Assembly (NCBI RefSeq): GCF_027924905.1
Contig: NZ_AP027055.1
Span: 2,294,001-2,358,000 of the forward strand
Source of the DNA: Limnohabitans sp. INBF002
Lineage (GTDB): Bacteria; Pseudomonadota; Gammaproteobacteria; Burkholderiales; Burkholderiaceae_C
Length of the DNA stretch: 64,000 nucleotides
Reading direction: 5' to 3'
The position numbers and the translations under genes are program-made. The notes beneath the pieces were generated by a model. That model did not search any database. It was given only the letters and a program-made list of their open reading frames with translations, and had not been told where the DNA came from. Each line of letters begins with the position of its first letter. Position 1 is the stretch's first letter. Shown piece by piece: positions 56,068 through 64,000 of this stretch.

Positions 56068-58401
56068 ATGCTCCATTTTGTTTCGCGCCTGCTGGGCGCA
56101 GCTCATCCCCGTGTCGTGACCGTCTGCGCCAAAGCCACGTTGGCGAAAGCATTTGGCGTTTTACTCTGGGGGGCTTGTGCATTTACCCTGCCAAGCAATG
56201 CCCAGACCTTGGCCAGTGCCGTGGTCAGCACGCCGCAGTTGCGCGCCGAGTTGGTGGTGCATGCCCCGCAAGGGGTGCAAGCGGGTCAGCCGATGTGGGT
56301 GGGCCTGCAGCTCACGCACCAGCCCGAGTGGCACACCTACTGGCGCAACCCCGGTGACTCAGGTCTGCCAACACAACTAGAGCTGAATTTGCCTGCGGGC
56401 ATCACCGCGGGCGAGGTGCAATGGCCGCTGCCGCAAAAACTCAAAGCAGGCAACTTGACCAACTACGGTTTCGACAAAACTTTGCTGCTGGCCGTGCCGC
56501 TGACAGTGTCGACACAGTTCAAACCCAACGCCACACAAACGCTGGACATTCAACTGCACGCCAACTGGTTGGTTTGCCGACTGGAGTGCATTCCACAAGA
56601 AGGCGACTTCGCCTTGCGCATTCCCGTCAACAGCAGCTTTGCGCCCCATGCCACCGCGTTTTCAGCGCTGCTGGCGGAGCAACCCAAACCTTTGCCAGAC
56701 GTCAAAGCCACCACCCGCTTTGAAGCACAACGCTTGGCACTGCAAGTCAGAGGATTGCCCACCTCGCTACACGGCAAAACGCTCAGCGTGTTTCCAGACA
56801 CCGCCGAGCTGGTGGCGTCTGCCACTGAGCAGCACCCGCGCGCCAGCCAATCGTGGCAAGGCGATGTGTGGACAGTCCAACTCCCTCTGAGCAATTTGCG
56901 CATGACGGAACCTAAGCAAGTGGGTTTTTTGCTCATCGCTGACGAGAGTGCCAAACGCCAAGGCTTCGTGGTCTCCGCCCCTGTCACGCAGGCCTGGCCT
57001 GCCGTATCTGATCTGCCCGCCGACTCAGCCACCTTGCCCAACACCACAAGCCATGCCAGCGCCATAGTCAACGAAACCATGCTCGGCAGTGATGGCTTTC
57101 TGGGCTTTGCCTTGGCGCTGCTGGGCGCATTCGTGGGCGGGCTCATCCTCAACCTCATGCCGTGCGTGTTGCCGGTGCTGGCCATCAAGCTGCTGGGGTT
57201 TGCGCAACACAGCCACGCACACCGGGCACACCGCGTGGCAGGCCTGGCCTACACCGCCGGTGTGGTGCTGAGCTTCTTGGCGCTGGGCGCTGGCGTGCTG
57301 GCCTTGCGCGCAGCGGGCGAGCAACTGGGCTGGGGCTTTCAGTTGCAGTCCCCCGTGGTGGTGAGTGTGCTGGCGGCTCTGTTCACGCTCATTGCACTCA
57401 ATTTATTGGGGCTGTTTGAGTTTGGGCACATCTTGCCCTCACGCATGGCCAGCTTTCAATACAAACACCCCGTCATGGATGCAGCCCTCTCTGGCGTTCT
57501 GGCCGTGGCAGTGGCATCGCCCTGCACCGCGCCGTTCATGGGTGCGTCGTTGGGCCTTGCGATGACCTTGCCGACGTGGCAAGCGCTGGCTATTTTTATG
57601 GCCATGGGCTTGGGCTTGGCCGCGCCTTATTTGTTAGCCAGCTTTGTGCCCGCCGTCGCGCGTTTGCTGCCACACCCCGGCCCGTGGATGGTCACGCTGC
57701 GCCAGCTGTTGGCCTTCCCCTTGCTCGCCACGGTGGTGTGGCTGCTGTGGGTGCTGGGCCAACAAACCAGCTTAGATGCCGCCATGTTTGCGCTGGGGGG
57801 TTTGCTGCTGCTGACCGCTTTGATGTGGGCACTCAAACAACACGGCCCTGCATCTCGCGTTTTGAGCGGGCTCTTGGCCGCCGCGCTGGTTTGGGGCGCA
57901 CTCACTTTCGCAGAAGATTTAAAAGCACCGACGAGCAGCCTTTCCACAGCGGCGTTGCCAGGCAGCCCCCAATCGCAAGGCGCCGTTTGGCAGCCTTGGT
58001 CTGACGCCGCCGTGGCACAAAGCTTGGCCCAAGGCCGACCTGTGTTTGTGGACTTCACTGCGGCGTGGTGCGTGACCTGCCAAATCAACAAAAAGTCCAC
58101 CCTGTCCAACAGCGAGGTGCTGGCAGACGTGGCGGCGCACCAAGTCACGCTCATGCGTGCCGATTGGACGCGTCGCGACCCAGCCATCACCGCCGCACTC
58201 ACCGCCTTGGGCCGCAGCGGCGTGCCGGTGTATGTGCTGCACGCACCTGGCAAAGCGCCGCTGGTGCTGTCTGAGTTGTTAAGCGTGCGCCAAATGCGCG
58301 AAGCGCTGGCCACCTTGCCTGCGGCTGAAAGCCCTGCTCCCACAACTGACTTTGCGCAGCAGCCCCCAACCAACGGCGCATCCACACTCACCCGCAAATA
58401 A
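56068..58401 (+). CDS. DsbD/ScsB-type thiol:disulfide reductase
   Basis: This protein moves electrons from cytosolic thioredoxin to periplasmic thiols. It has 777 residues: a signal-like start ending near residue 46, a periplasmic N domain (about 50-330) with Cys pair WLVCRLEC, and a membrane core of about eight spans with Cys in LNLMPCVLPVLAIKLLG and ASPCTAPFMGASLG. A C-terminal thioredoxin domain (about 640-750) carries the active site WCVTC (C668, C671). The N domain resembles ScsB rather than classic DsbD. Confidence 0.92.
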   Translation: MLHFVSRLLGAAHPRVVTVCAKATLAKAFGVLLWGACAFTLPSNAQTLASAVVSTPQLRAELVVHAPQGVQAGQPMWVGLQLTHQPEWHTYWRNPGDSGLPTQLELNLPAGITAGEVQWPLPQKLKAGNLTNYGFDKTLLLAVPLTVSTQFKPNATQTLDIQLHANWLVCRLECIPQEGDFALRIPVNSSFAPHATAFSALLAEQPKPLPDVKATTRFEAQRLALQVRGLPTSLHGKTLSVFPDTAELVASATEQHPRASQSWQGDVWTVQLPLSNLRMTEPKQVGFLLIADESAKRQGFVVSAPVTQAWPAVSDLPADSATLPNTTSHASAIVNETMLGSDGFLGFALALLGAFVGGLILNLMPCVLPVLAIKLLGFAQHSHAHRAHRVAGLAYTAGVVLSFLALGAGVLALRAAGEQLGWGFQLQSPVVVSVLAALFTLIALNLLGLFEFGHILPSRMASFQYKHPVMDAALSGVLAVAVASPCTAPFMGASLGLAMTLPTWQALAIFMAMGLGLAAPYLLASFVPAVARLLPHPGPWMVTLRQLLAFPLLATVVWLLWVLGQQTSLDAAMFALGGLLLLTALMWALKQHGPASRVLSGLLAAALVWGALTFAEDLKAPTSSLSTAALPGSPQSQGAVWQPWSDAAVAQSLAQGRPVFVDFTAAWCVTCQINKKSTLSNSEVLADVAAHQVTLMRADWTRRDPAITAALTALGRSGVPVYVLHAPGKAPLVLSELLSVRQMREALATLPAAESPAPTTDFAQQPPTNGASTLTRK

Positions 58402-58404
58402 GCC

Positions 58405-58809
58405 ATGACTCAAAGCGCCATTCGTCAAAGCCTTGCCAATTGCCACACCATCGCCGTGGTGGGCCTCTCGCCCAAACCGCACCGCGACAGCTACCGGGTG
58501 GCCAAATACATGCAAGACCACGGATGCCGCATCGTGCCCATCAACCCCAACGCGCATGAAGTGCTGGGCGAAAAAGCCTACGCCTCCCTCACCGAAGCAG
58601 CCATGCACGAACGCATCGACATGGTGAACTGCTTTCGCAATTCCGAAGACATCCCGCCCATCGCCGCAGAGGCGATTGCCATTGGCGCGAAATCGCTTTG
58701 GCTGCAAATTGGCGTCGTGAATGACGCAGCAGCCGCGCAAGCCGAAGCCGCAGGCCTCACCGTCGTGCAAGACAAATGCTTGATGGTTGAGCACCGTCAG
58801 CTTCGCTGA
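58405..58809 (+). CDS. CoA-binding (YccU-like) protein
   Basis: This is a 134-residue single Rossmann-like CoA-binding domain. It contains [47 protein letters not shown] and a C-terminal [33 protein letters not shown], both typical. It starts 3 bp after the reductase stop and ends just before hemE. Role unknown. Confidence 0.92.
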   Translation: MTQSAIRQSLANCHTIAVVGLSPKPHRDSYRVAKYMQDHGCRIVPINPNAHEVLGEKAYASLTEAAMHERIDMVNCFRNSEDIPPIAAEAIAIGAKSLWLQIGVVNDAAAAQAEAAGLTVVQDKCLMVEHRQLR

Positions 58810-58834
58810 GCAACACCTCGGCGACAATGTCGCC

Positions 58835-59941
58835 ATGTTTGCACCACTCCAAAACGACACCTTTTTGCGCGCTTGCATGCGCCAAGCCACCGACCACACC
58901 CCCGTTTGGCTGATGCGCCAAGCCGGCCGCTACTTGCCAGAGTACTGCGCCACGCGCGCCAAGGCCGGTAGCTTCATGGGTTTGGCCACCAACACCGACT
59001 TCGCTACCGAAGTCACCTTGCAACCGCTGGAGCGCTACCCGCTCGATGCCGCCATTTTGTTCAGCGACATCTTGACCGTGCCCGACGCCATGGGCTTGGG
59101 CCTGTCTTTTGCCCAAGGCGAAGGCCCCAAGTTCGCCAAGAACGTGCGCAACGAAGCCGCCGTCAACGAGCTGGCTGTGCCCGACATGGCCAAGCTGCGC
59201 TATGTGTTTGACGCCGTCACCTCCATTCGCAAAGCCTTGAACGGCCGTGTGCCTTTGATTGGCTTCTCAGGCAGCCCTTGGACCTTGGCCTGCTACATGG
59301 TCGAAGGCGCAGGCTCAGACGACTACCGCCAAGTCAAAAGCCTGATGTACAGCCGCCCCGACTTGATGCACCGCATTTTGGAAATCAACGCCGACGCGGT
59401 GGCCCTGTACCTCAACACCCAAATCGAAGCCGGCGCACAAGCCGTGATGATTTTTGACAGCTGGGGCGGCGTGCTGGCCGACGGCATGTTCCAACAGTTC
59501 AGCATGGCCTACACCAAGCGCGTGTTGGCACAACTCAAGCGCTCGCACGATGGCGCCGTGATTCCCCGCTTGGTGTTCACCAAAGGCGGCGGTTTGTGGT
59601 TGCCCGAAATGGCCGACCTCGACTGCGACGTGCTGGGCGTGGACTGGACGGTCAACCTCGCCAAAGCGCGCGCCCAAGTGGGTGGCGCGGTGGGCGGCCC
59701 CGGCAAGGCCCTGCAAGGCAACCTCGACCCCAACGCCTTGTTTGCACCTGCCGACGCCATTGCCACCGAGGCACGCCGCGTGCTGGATGCGTTTGGCAAA
59801 CCGCACACCAACAAAACCACCACCGGCCCGACCCAAATTTTCAACTTGGGCCATGGCATCAGCCAATTCACCCCGCCGGAGAGCGTGGGCGTGTTGGTGG
59901 AAGCGGTGCACAGCCACTCCCGCGCACTGAGAAAACCTTAA
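58835..59941 (+). CDS. hemE: Uroporphyrinogen decarboxylase
   Basis: HemE decarboxylates uroporphyrinogen III to coproporphyrinogen III in heme synthesis. It has 368 residues from ATG 58835; an upstream in-frame Met at 58787 overlaps the CoA-binding gene. Signature motifs are [15 protein letters not shown] and [15 protein letters not shown], with [16 protein letters not shown] and [17 protein letters not shown] lining the active site, and [14 protein letters not shown] near the end. Confidence 0.97.
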   Translation: MFAPLQNDTFLRACMRQATDHTPVWLMRQAGRYLPEYCATRAKAGSFMGLATNTDFATEVTLQPLERYPLDAAILFSDILTVPDAMGLGLSFAQGEGPKFAKNVRNEAAVNELAVPDMAKLRYVFDAVTSIRKALNGRVPLIGFSGSPWTLACYMVEGAGSDDYRQVKSLMYSRPDLMHRILEINADAVALYLNTQIEAGAQAVMIFDSWGGVLADGMFQQFSMAYTKRVLAQLKRSHDGAVIPRLVFTKGGGLWLPEMADLDCDVLGVDWTVNLAKARAQVGGAVGGPGKALQGNLDPNALFAPADAIATEARRVLDAFGKPHTNKTTTGPTQIFNLGHGISQFTPPESVGVLVEAVHSHSRALRKP

Positions 59942-59997
59942 AACTGACTCAAGAAATAGTGTGTCAAGTCATCAAAAGTTTTACTTCGACTTCACAC

Positions 59998-60006
59998 TTA
60001 TGCACA
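59998..60006 (+). promoter_or_regulatory. DnaA box TTATGCACA
   Basis: Exact match to the TTATNCACA consensus, in the same orientation as the box at 60184. Confidence 0.6.
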
Positions 60007-60183
60007 AAAAAGTTGATCCGACGCACCAAGTTGGTTTTTTCTTTTGCCGCATTCGGGAAAACTTTAATATCTCGTAAGTCATTGATTTATATAGAGTTCT
60101 TGGCCTGCATTTTTTTGAGGCAGTTTGTTCAAAGCCTTGATCCATGCGCCCTCGGAGCCACTCAACGGTAGATATCAACAAAG

Positions 60184-60192
60184 TTATCCACA
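60184..60192 (+). promoter_or_regulatory. DnaA box TTATCCACA
   Basis: Exact match to the strongest DnaA box, about 96 bp before the priA start. Confidence 0.65.
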
Positions 60193-60288
60193 AAAATTCT
60201 GGGTTTATCCCGAAGTCTTTGTAAATCAACGACTTAAAGCCTTTTCTGCTAAAACACCTGAGCTAACCACCCCAACTTAACGCTTGAC

Positions 60289-62391
60289 ATGTCGCACCAA
60301 ATTTCAGTGATGGTCCACACCCCCGCGCACAGCGGCATCGGTGGCGCACTCACGTACGAAAGCGGCACAGCGCACACAGCCGGCACTTTGGTGCGGGTGC
60401 CACTGGGCAGCCGAGAGCTGTTGGGCGTGGTGTGGGGCGGGGCGGGGCCGCACGCCGACAGCGGCGAAACAGCCCCTATGCAGCTGCGCGCCATCGCCAG
60501 CGTGTTGGAAGGCCTCACGCCGCTCAACGCCCATTGGCGCCAGCTGGTGCAGTTTGCCGCCAGTTATTACCAACGGAGTGCAGGCGAGGTGGCCTTGGCC
60601 GCACTGCCCAGCCAGCTGCGTGATCTGAGCGCTGAACAATGGGCACGCCGCCTCAAACGCAAACCCAAAGTGGTCGCGGCCTATGAGGGCGCCACACAAA
60701 CCATTCCTGAACCCACCGACGAACAAGCCCAAGTGCTGGCTGACATTGCCACCCACAAAGGCCCGTTCTTGTTGTTTGGCAACACCGGCAGCGGCAAGAC
60801 CGAGGTGTATTTGCGTGCCGCGCAAGCCGTGCTGGAACACAACCCGCAAGCGCAAATTTTGGTGATGGTGCCGGAGATCAACCTCACGCCACAGTTGGAA
60901 GAACGCTTTCGCGCCCGCTTTTGCCCGCAGTGGGGCGCCGACTGTTTGGTGTCCATGCACAGCAGCCTCACGCCCGCGCAGCGCCTGAAAAACTGGCTGG
61001 CCGCGCACAGCGGCGAGGCGCGCATTGTGTTGGGCACGCGCATGGCCGTGTTTGCGTCCATGCCGCATTTGCACCTCATCGTGGTCGATGAAGAACACGA
61101 CCCCAGTTACAAACAACAAGAAGGCGCACGCTACTCGGCACGCGACCTGGCCATCTACCGCGGCCAGCTCGAAGGTGCGAAAGTCATATTGGGTTCAGCC
61201 ACACCCTCGCTGGAAAGCTGGCACCACAGCCGCCCCGCCACCACCTCAGAACCCGCAGGCCGCTACATGCGTTTGGCCATGCCTTCACGCGTGGGCCAAG
61301 GTGCCTTGCCTTTGGTGCGCCGCGTGGACATGAACCGCCAGCCATACAAAACCGTGTTCTCCAACCACCTGCTCGACGCCATGCGCGAACGCGTGACGCG
61401 TGGCGAACAAATCTTGGTGTTGCTCAACCGCCGTGGCTACGCGCCCGTGCTCAACTGCAACGACTGCGGCTGGAAAAGCGAATGCCCACACTGCAGCGCG
61501 TTTCGCGTGTTCCACAAACTTGACCGCACGCTGCGCTGCCACCACTGCGGCTTCACACAGCCCGTGCCACGCGCGTGCCCGAGCTGCGGCAATTTAGACA
61601 TCAGCCCTTTGGGCCGCGGCACCGAACAGCTCGAAGAACACTTGACCGAGTTGCTGGCCGATGTGCGCAGACCTGACGGCGAGCCCATTCGCATCGCCCG
61701 CATCGACGCCGACAGCACCCGCCTCAAAGGTGAGCTAGAGCGCCAGCTGGCCGAAGTCCACGCAGGCGCGGTGGATGTGTTGGTGGGCACGCAAATGATT
61801 GCCAAGGGCCACGACTTCCGGCGCGTCACCTTGGTGGCGGCACTCAACACGGATGGCGCTTTGTTTTCGAGCGATTTCCGAGCGCCTGAGCGTTTGTTCA
61901 GTTTGCTCATGCAAGCCGCCGGACGGGCAGGGCGCGATGCCACGATGAATTTGGTCAGCCCCTGCGAAATGTGGGTGCAAAGCCACCACCCGCAGCACCC
62001 TTTGTTTGAAGCGCTCAAGCAGCACGACTATCCCGCCTTCGCAGAGCAACAGCTCAAAGAACGCGAGCAAGCCACCTTGCCGCCCTTCAGCTTCCAAGCC
62101 TTGGTGCGCGCAGAGGCACGCAGCCAAGAAGCCGCTCAAGGGTTTTTAAATGCCGCACGCGAAGCCGGTGCCGCACTGGCCGATGAGTTGTTGGTGGATT
62201 TGTATCCCGCTGTGCCCATGACGATTCAGCGCGTGGCCAACATCGAGCGTGCACAAATGTTGATCGAATGCACCTCACGCAAAGCACTGCAACATTTCTT
62301 GGCGCATTGGCAGGCTGATCTGCACAGCCTGCGCAGCGCCCATCGGCAGGTGATCCGTTGGGCAGTCGACGTGGACCCGCTGGCGATTTAA
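60289..62391 (+). CDS. priA: Primosomal replication restart helicase PriA
   Basis: PriA is a 3'-5' helicase that reloads the replisome at stalled forks. It has 700 residues: an N-terminal 3'-DNA-binding domain (about 1-110), Walker A GNTGSGKT (164-171), DEEH box (267-270), and an eight-cysteine zinc cluster starting near 390 (CNDCGWKSECPHC...CHHCGF...CPSCG). Helicase C motifs QMIAKGHDFRRVTLV and QAAGRAGRD follow. No strong ribosome site is seen before ATG 60289. Confidence 0.96.
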   Translation: MSHQISVMVHTPAHSGIGGALTYESGTAHTAGTLVRVPLGSRELLGVVWGGAGPHADSGETAPMQLRAIASVLEGLTPLNAHWRQLVQFAASYYQRSAGEVALAALPSQLRDLSAEQWARRLKRKPKVVAAYEGATQTIPEPTDEQAQVLADIATHKGPFLLFGNTGSGKTEVYLRAAQAVLEHNPQAQILVMVPEINLTPQLEERFRARFCPQWGADCLVSMHSSLTPAQRLKNWLAAHSGEARIVLGTRMAVFASMPHLHLIVVDEEHDPSYKQQEGARYSARDLAIYRGQLEGAKVILGSATPSLESWHHSRPATTSEPAGRYMRLAMPSRVGQGALPLVRRVDMNRQPYKTVFSNHLLDAMRERVTRGEQILVLLNRRGYAPVLNCNDCGWKSECPHCSAFRVFHKLDRTLRCHHCGFTQPVPRACPSCGNLDISPLGRGTEQLEEHLTELLADVRRPDGEPIRIARIDADSTRLKGELERQLAEVHAGAVDVLVGTQMIAKGHDFRRVTLVAALNTDGALFSSDFRAPERLFSLLMQAAGRAGRDATMNLVSPCEMWVQSHHPQHPLFEALKQHDYPAFAEQQLKEREQATLPPFSFQALVRAEARSQEAAQGFLNAAREAGAALADELLVDLYPAVPMTIQRVANIERAQMLIECTSRKALQHFLAHWQADLHSLRSAHRQVIRWAVDVDPLAI

Positions 62392-62398
62392 GTTGGGG

Positions 62399-63367
62399 TC
62401 AGCCGTGGAGCAGTGCCACGGCCCCTGAGAAAGTAAAAAACGCCGCGGCCGTGGTGACCAAAATAATCATGGCAATGCGCCCCGTATCTGCGCCAAAACG
62501 CTCCGACAACAAAGCCACATTGCTGGCGCTGGGCAATGCCGCGACCAACACCACCACCACCATGGTGAAGTGTTCAATGTGAAAGCCCATCTGCACTGCT
62601 GCGGCCAACACCAGCAACACCAGCAACGGGTGCAGCACCAATTTGAAAAGTGCCACAGGCAACACATCGCGCCACAGAATGGGCGGATGGCCACTTTCTT
62701 TCACGCGAATTTGTGAACGTGCCAGCACCGCGCCAATGGTGAACAAGGCCACCGGCGAAGCGGCGTCCGCCAACAAGCCCACGGTTTTCGCCACGGGCCC
62801 CACCAACTGCCAATCCAGGGCCGAGGACAAGCCACCCAAGCTGATGGCCCACGGCATGGGGTTGGTCAACACGCCTTTGAGGGCACTCTTGGCCGCGCGG
62901 CTGGCACCGTGCTCGTCCGCGCCGTCTAAGCGCGACAAGGCAATGCACAAGGACGTGGTGATGACCATGTCCACCACGATGGTCACGATGGCAGGCCCTG
63001 CCGCCGAAGCACCCAGCAAGGCCACCAACAACGGCACGCCCATGAAACCCGTGTTGGGGAACGCGCCCACCAACGCACCAAACGACGCGTCGTTCCAGCC
63101 GATGCGTTTGTTCATGCTCACCGCCACCACAAAGCCCACCATCAACAAGGCGCAAAGCAAATAGGCACAAAACAAGGTGGCATCCAACAGCTGCACGATG
63201 GGCGTGCTCGCGCCAAACCGATACAACATGCACGGCAGCGCAAAGAACAGCACAAAGCCATTCAAACCAGGAATCGCGTCCAGCGGCAACATGCGGCGAT
63301 GCGCCGCCACAAAGCCAGCCAAAACCAGCGCAAAGAAGGGAAAGGTAATGAGAAGAATGTTCAGCAC
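62399..63367 (-). CDS. AEC-family (auxin efflux carrier) transporter
   Basis: This 322-residue membrane protein has about ten spans in two groups of five around a hydrophilic loop (RLDGADEHGASRAAKSALKG, about 170-190). GAFPNTGFMGVPLLVAL in the first half and LPSASNVALLSERFGADTG in the second are family hallmarks. Bacterial members export small organic acids such as malonate or malate. It converges on priA with 7 bp between stops. A GCCGTGG/CCACGGC hairpin lies in its last codons. Confidence 0.92.
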   Translation of the reverse strand: MLNILLITFPFFALVLAGFVAAHRRMLPLDAIPGLNGFVLFFALPCMLYRFGASTPIVQLLDATLFCAYLLCALLMVGFVVAVSMNKRIGWNDASFGALVGAFPNTGFMGVPLLVALLGASAAGPAIVTIVVDMVITTSLCIALSRLDGADEHGASRAAKSALKGVLTNPMPWAISLGGLSSALDWQLVGPVAKTVGLLADAASPVALFTIGAVLARSQIRVKESGHPPILWRDVLPVALFKLVLHPLLVLLVLAAAVQMGFHIEHFTMVVVVLVAALPSASNVALLSERFGADTGRIAMIILVTTAAAFFTFSGAVALLHG

Positions 63368-63430
63368 CCGCCTATTTTGCCCGTTGGGCGGGTCGGTATC
63401 ATTGCCCGCTTCACATCAACTGTCTCCTGA

Positions 63431-64000
63431 ATGTCTGCTGGCCTGAATCTCGCGCAACAAGAAGCCGTCAATTTCTTGCACGGTCCCTGTCTTGTGCTGG
63501 CGGGGGCGGGCTCGGGTAAGACGCGCGTCATCACGCACAAGATTGGCCGCCTCATCCAAACCGGGCTAGAGCCCAAGCGCATCGCCGCGATCACCTTTAC
63601 CAACAAGGCCGCCACCGAAATGCGTGAGCGTGCCAAAGGGCTCATTGGCAAGGCGGCCAACGACGTGGTGATTTGCACCTTCCACGCCTTGGGCGTGCGC
63701 ATGTTGCGCCAAGACGGCGGCGTGATGGGCCTCAAACCCCAGTTCAGCATCATGGACAGCGCCGACGTGACCGGCATTTTGAAAGACGCAGGCGGCACCA
63801 CCGACGCGGCCACCGCGCGCCAATGGCAATGGACCATCAGCCTTTGGAAAAACATGGGTTTGAATTCAGCCCAAGCTTTGGCACTGGCCAAAGACGACAA
63901 CGAACGCATCATCGCCAAAATCATGGCGCGCTACGAAGAGCGCCTCACCGCCTACCAAAGCGTGGACTTTGACGACCTGATTGGCCTGCCTTTGAAGTTG
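63431..64000 (+). CDS. rep: Rep/UvrD-family DNA helicase, 5' part only
   Basis: This frame from ATG 63431 is open to the window end (190 codons). It shows the superfamily 1A start: GLNLAQQEAVNF (Q motif), AGAGSGKTRVITHKIGRLI (Walker A), AITFTNKAATEMRERAKGL (motif Ia), and ICTFHALGVRMLR (motif Ib). It resembles Rep more than UvrD in this part, but the missing C-terminal region would be needed to be certain. Confidence 0.9.
   Translation, partial: MSAGLNLAQQEAVNFLHGPCLVLAGAGSGKTRVITHKIGRLIQTGLEPKRIAAITFTNKAATEMRERAKGLIGKAANDVVICTFHALGVRMLRQDGGVMGLKPQFSIMDSADVTGILKDAGGTTDAATARQWQWTISLWKNMGLNSAQALALAKDDNERIIAKIMARYEERLTAYQSVDFDDLIGLPLKL

Larger units (their letters stand above)
59942..60288. other. 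AT-rich hemE-priA intergenic region
   Basis: A 347-bp gap, clearly richer in A/T than the genes on either side, without any credible gene. It contains two perfect DnaA boxes and a third degenerate match (TTATCCCGA, about 60208). No dnaA, rpmH or gyrB is in the window, so origin function is not supported beyond these sites. Confidence 0.7.

Noticed and set aside
51624-60288. Replication origin inferred from the shift of mostly minus-strand genes (left) to mostly plus-strand genes (right)
   Set aside because: Sample lines show C in excess of G on the plus strand in several places on both sides, and no dnaA, dnaN or rpmH is present. Gene orientation alone is not enough.

Overview
The window is chromosomal DNA of a Gram-negative betaproteobacterium, most likely in Burkholderiales/Comamonadaceae (Limnohabitans- or Rhodoferax-like). 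This rests on protein character, a double-length UvrA, a 16S-Ile-Ala-23S-5S rRNA order, lnt-corC next to glyQS, and a complete leucine/isovalerate degradation gene set. No phage, plasmid or CRISPR features were seen; it looks like core housekeeping sequence.

Layout. 1-6.5 kb: a giant tandem-fused UvrA (minus) and a small membrane protein. 6.5-13.6 kb: an MHS-type transporter, the acetate uptake pair yjcH-actP (plus), and a convergent pair encoding a DnaQ-type exonuclease and a cNMP/CBS/DUF294 protein. These last four gene types recur together in acetate loci of other proteobacteria. 13.6-20 kb: a minus-strand run with the leucine pathway genes liuB, liuC, liuD and liuE, followed by a thioredoxin-fold isomerase and a DUF1289 protein. 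20-23.3 kb: an AraC-type regulator, a truncated Rossmann-fold gene, a HAD phosphatase, a YchJ-like protein and a membrane-cupredoxin fusion. 23.3-30.5 kb: an acyl-CoA dehydrogenase, thiolase, carbonic anhydrase, LtaS-like sulfatase, isovaleryl-CoA dehydrogenase (liuA), a thioesterase and the MerR-type regulator LiuR, with a perfect 16-bp palindrome in front of liuR. Together they would take isovaleryl-CoA to acetyl-CoA and acetoacetate. 30.5-39.4 kb: envelope and translation genes (metallopeptidase, plsC, gmhB, glyS, glyQ, lnt, corC, GNAT). 39.5-40.4 kb: an MBL-fold hydrolase.

40.46-51.62 kb holds two complete rRNA operons in direct tandem (minus strand). The repeat unit is about 5.5 kb at a constant offset of 5,624 bp, separated by 89 bp of unique spacer. 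The copies look almost identical; the one difference found lies in 16S. Their promoter regions diverge exactly at the -10 element. 51.9-64 kb: mainly plus-strand genes (ABC-F ATPase uup, LysE exporter, histidine phosphatase, DsbD/ScsB-type reductase, CoA-binding protein, hemE, priA, the start of a Rep/UvrD helicase) with a creatininase-family and an AEC-transporter gene on minus. An AT-rich 347-bp hemE-priA gap carries two perfect DnaA boxes.

The most unusual signal is a family of imperfect palindromes with a related loop and unrelated, self-complementary arms. Three are intergenic (30-98, 10828-10899, 11007-11078). One or two more lie in frame inside uvrA (3651-3738, and a looser relative at 1288-1361).
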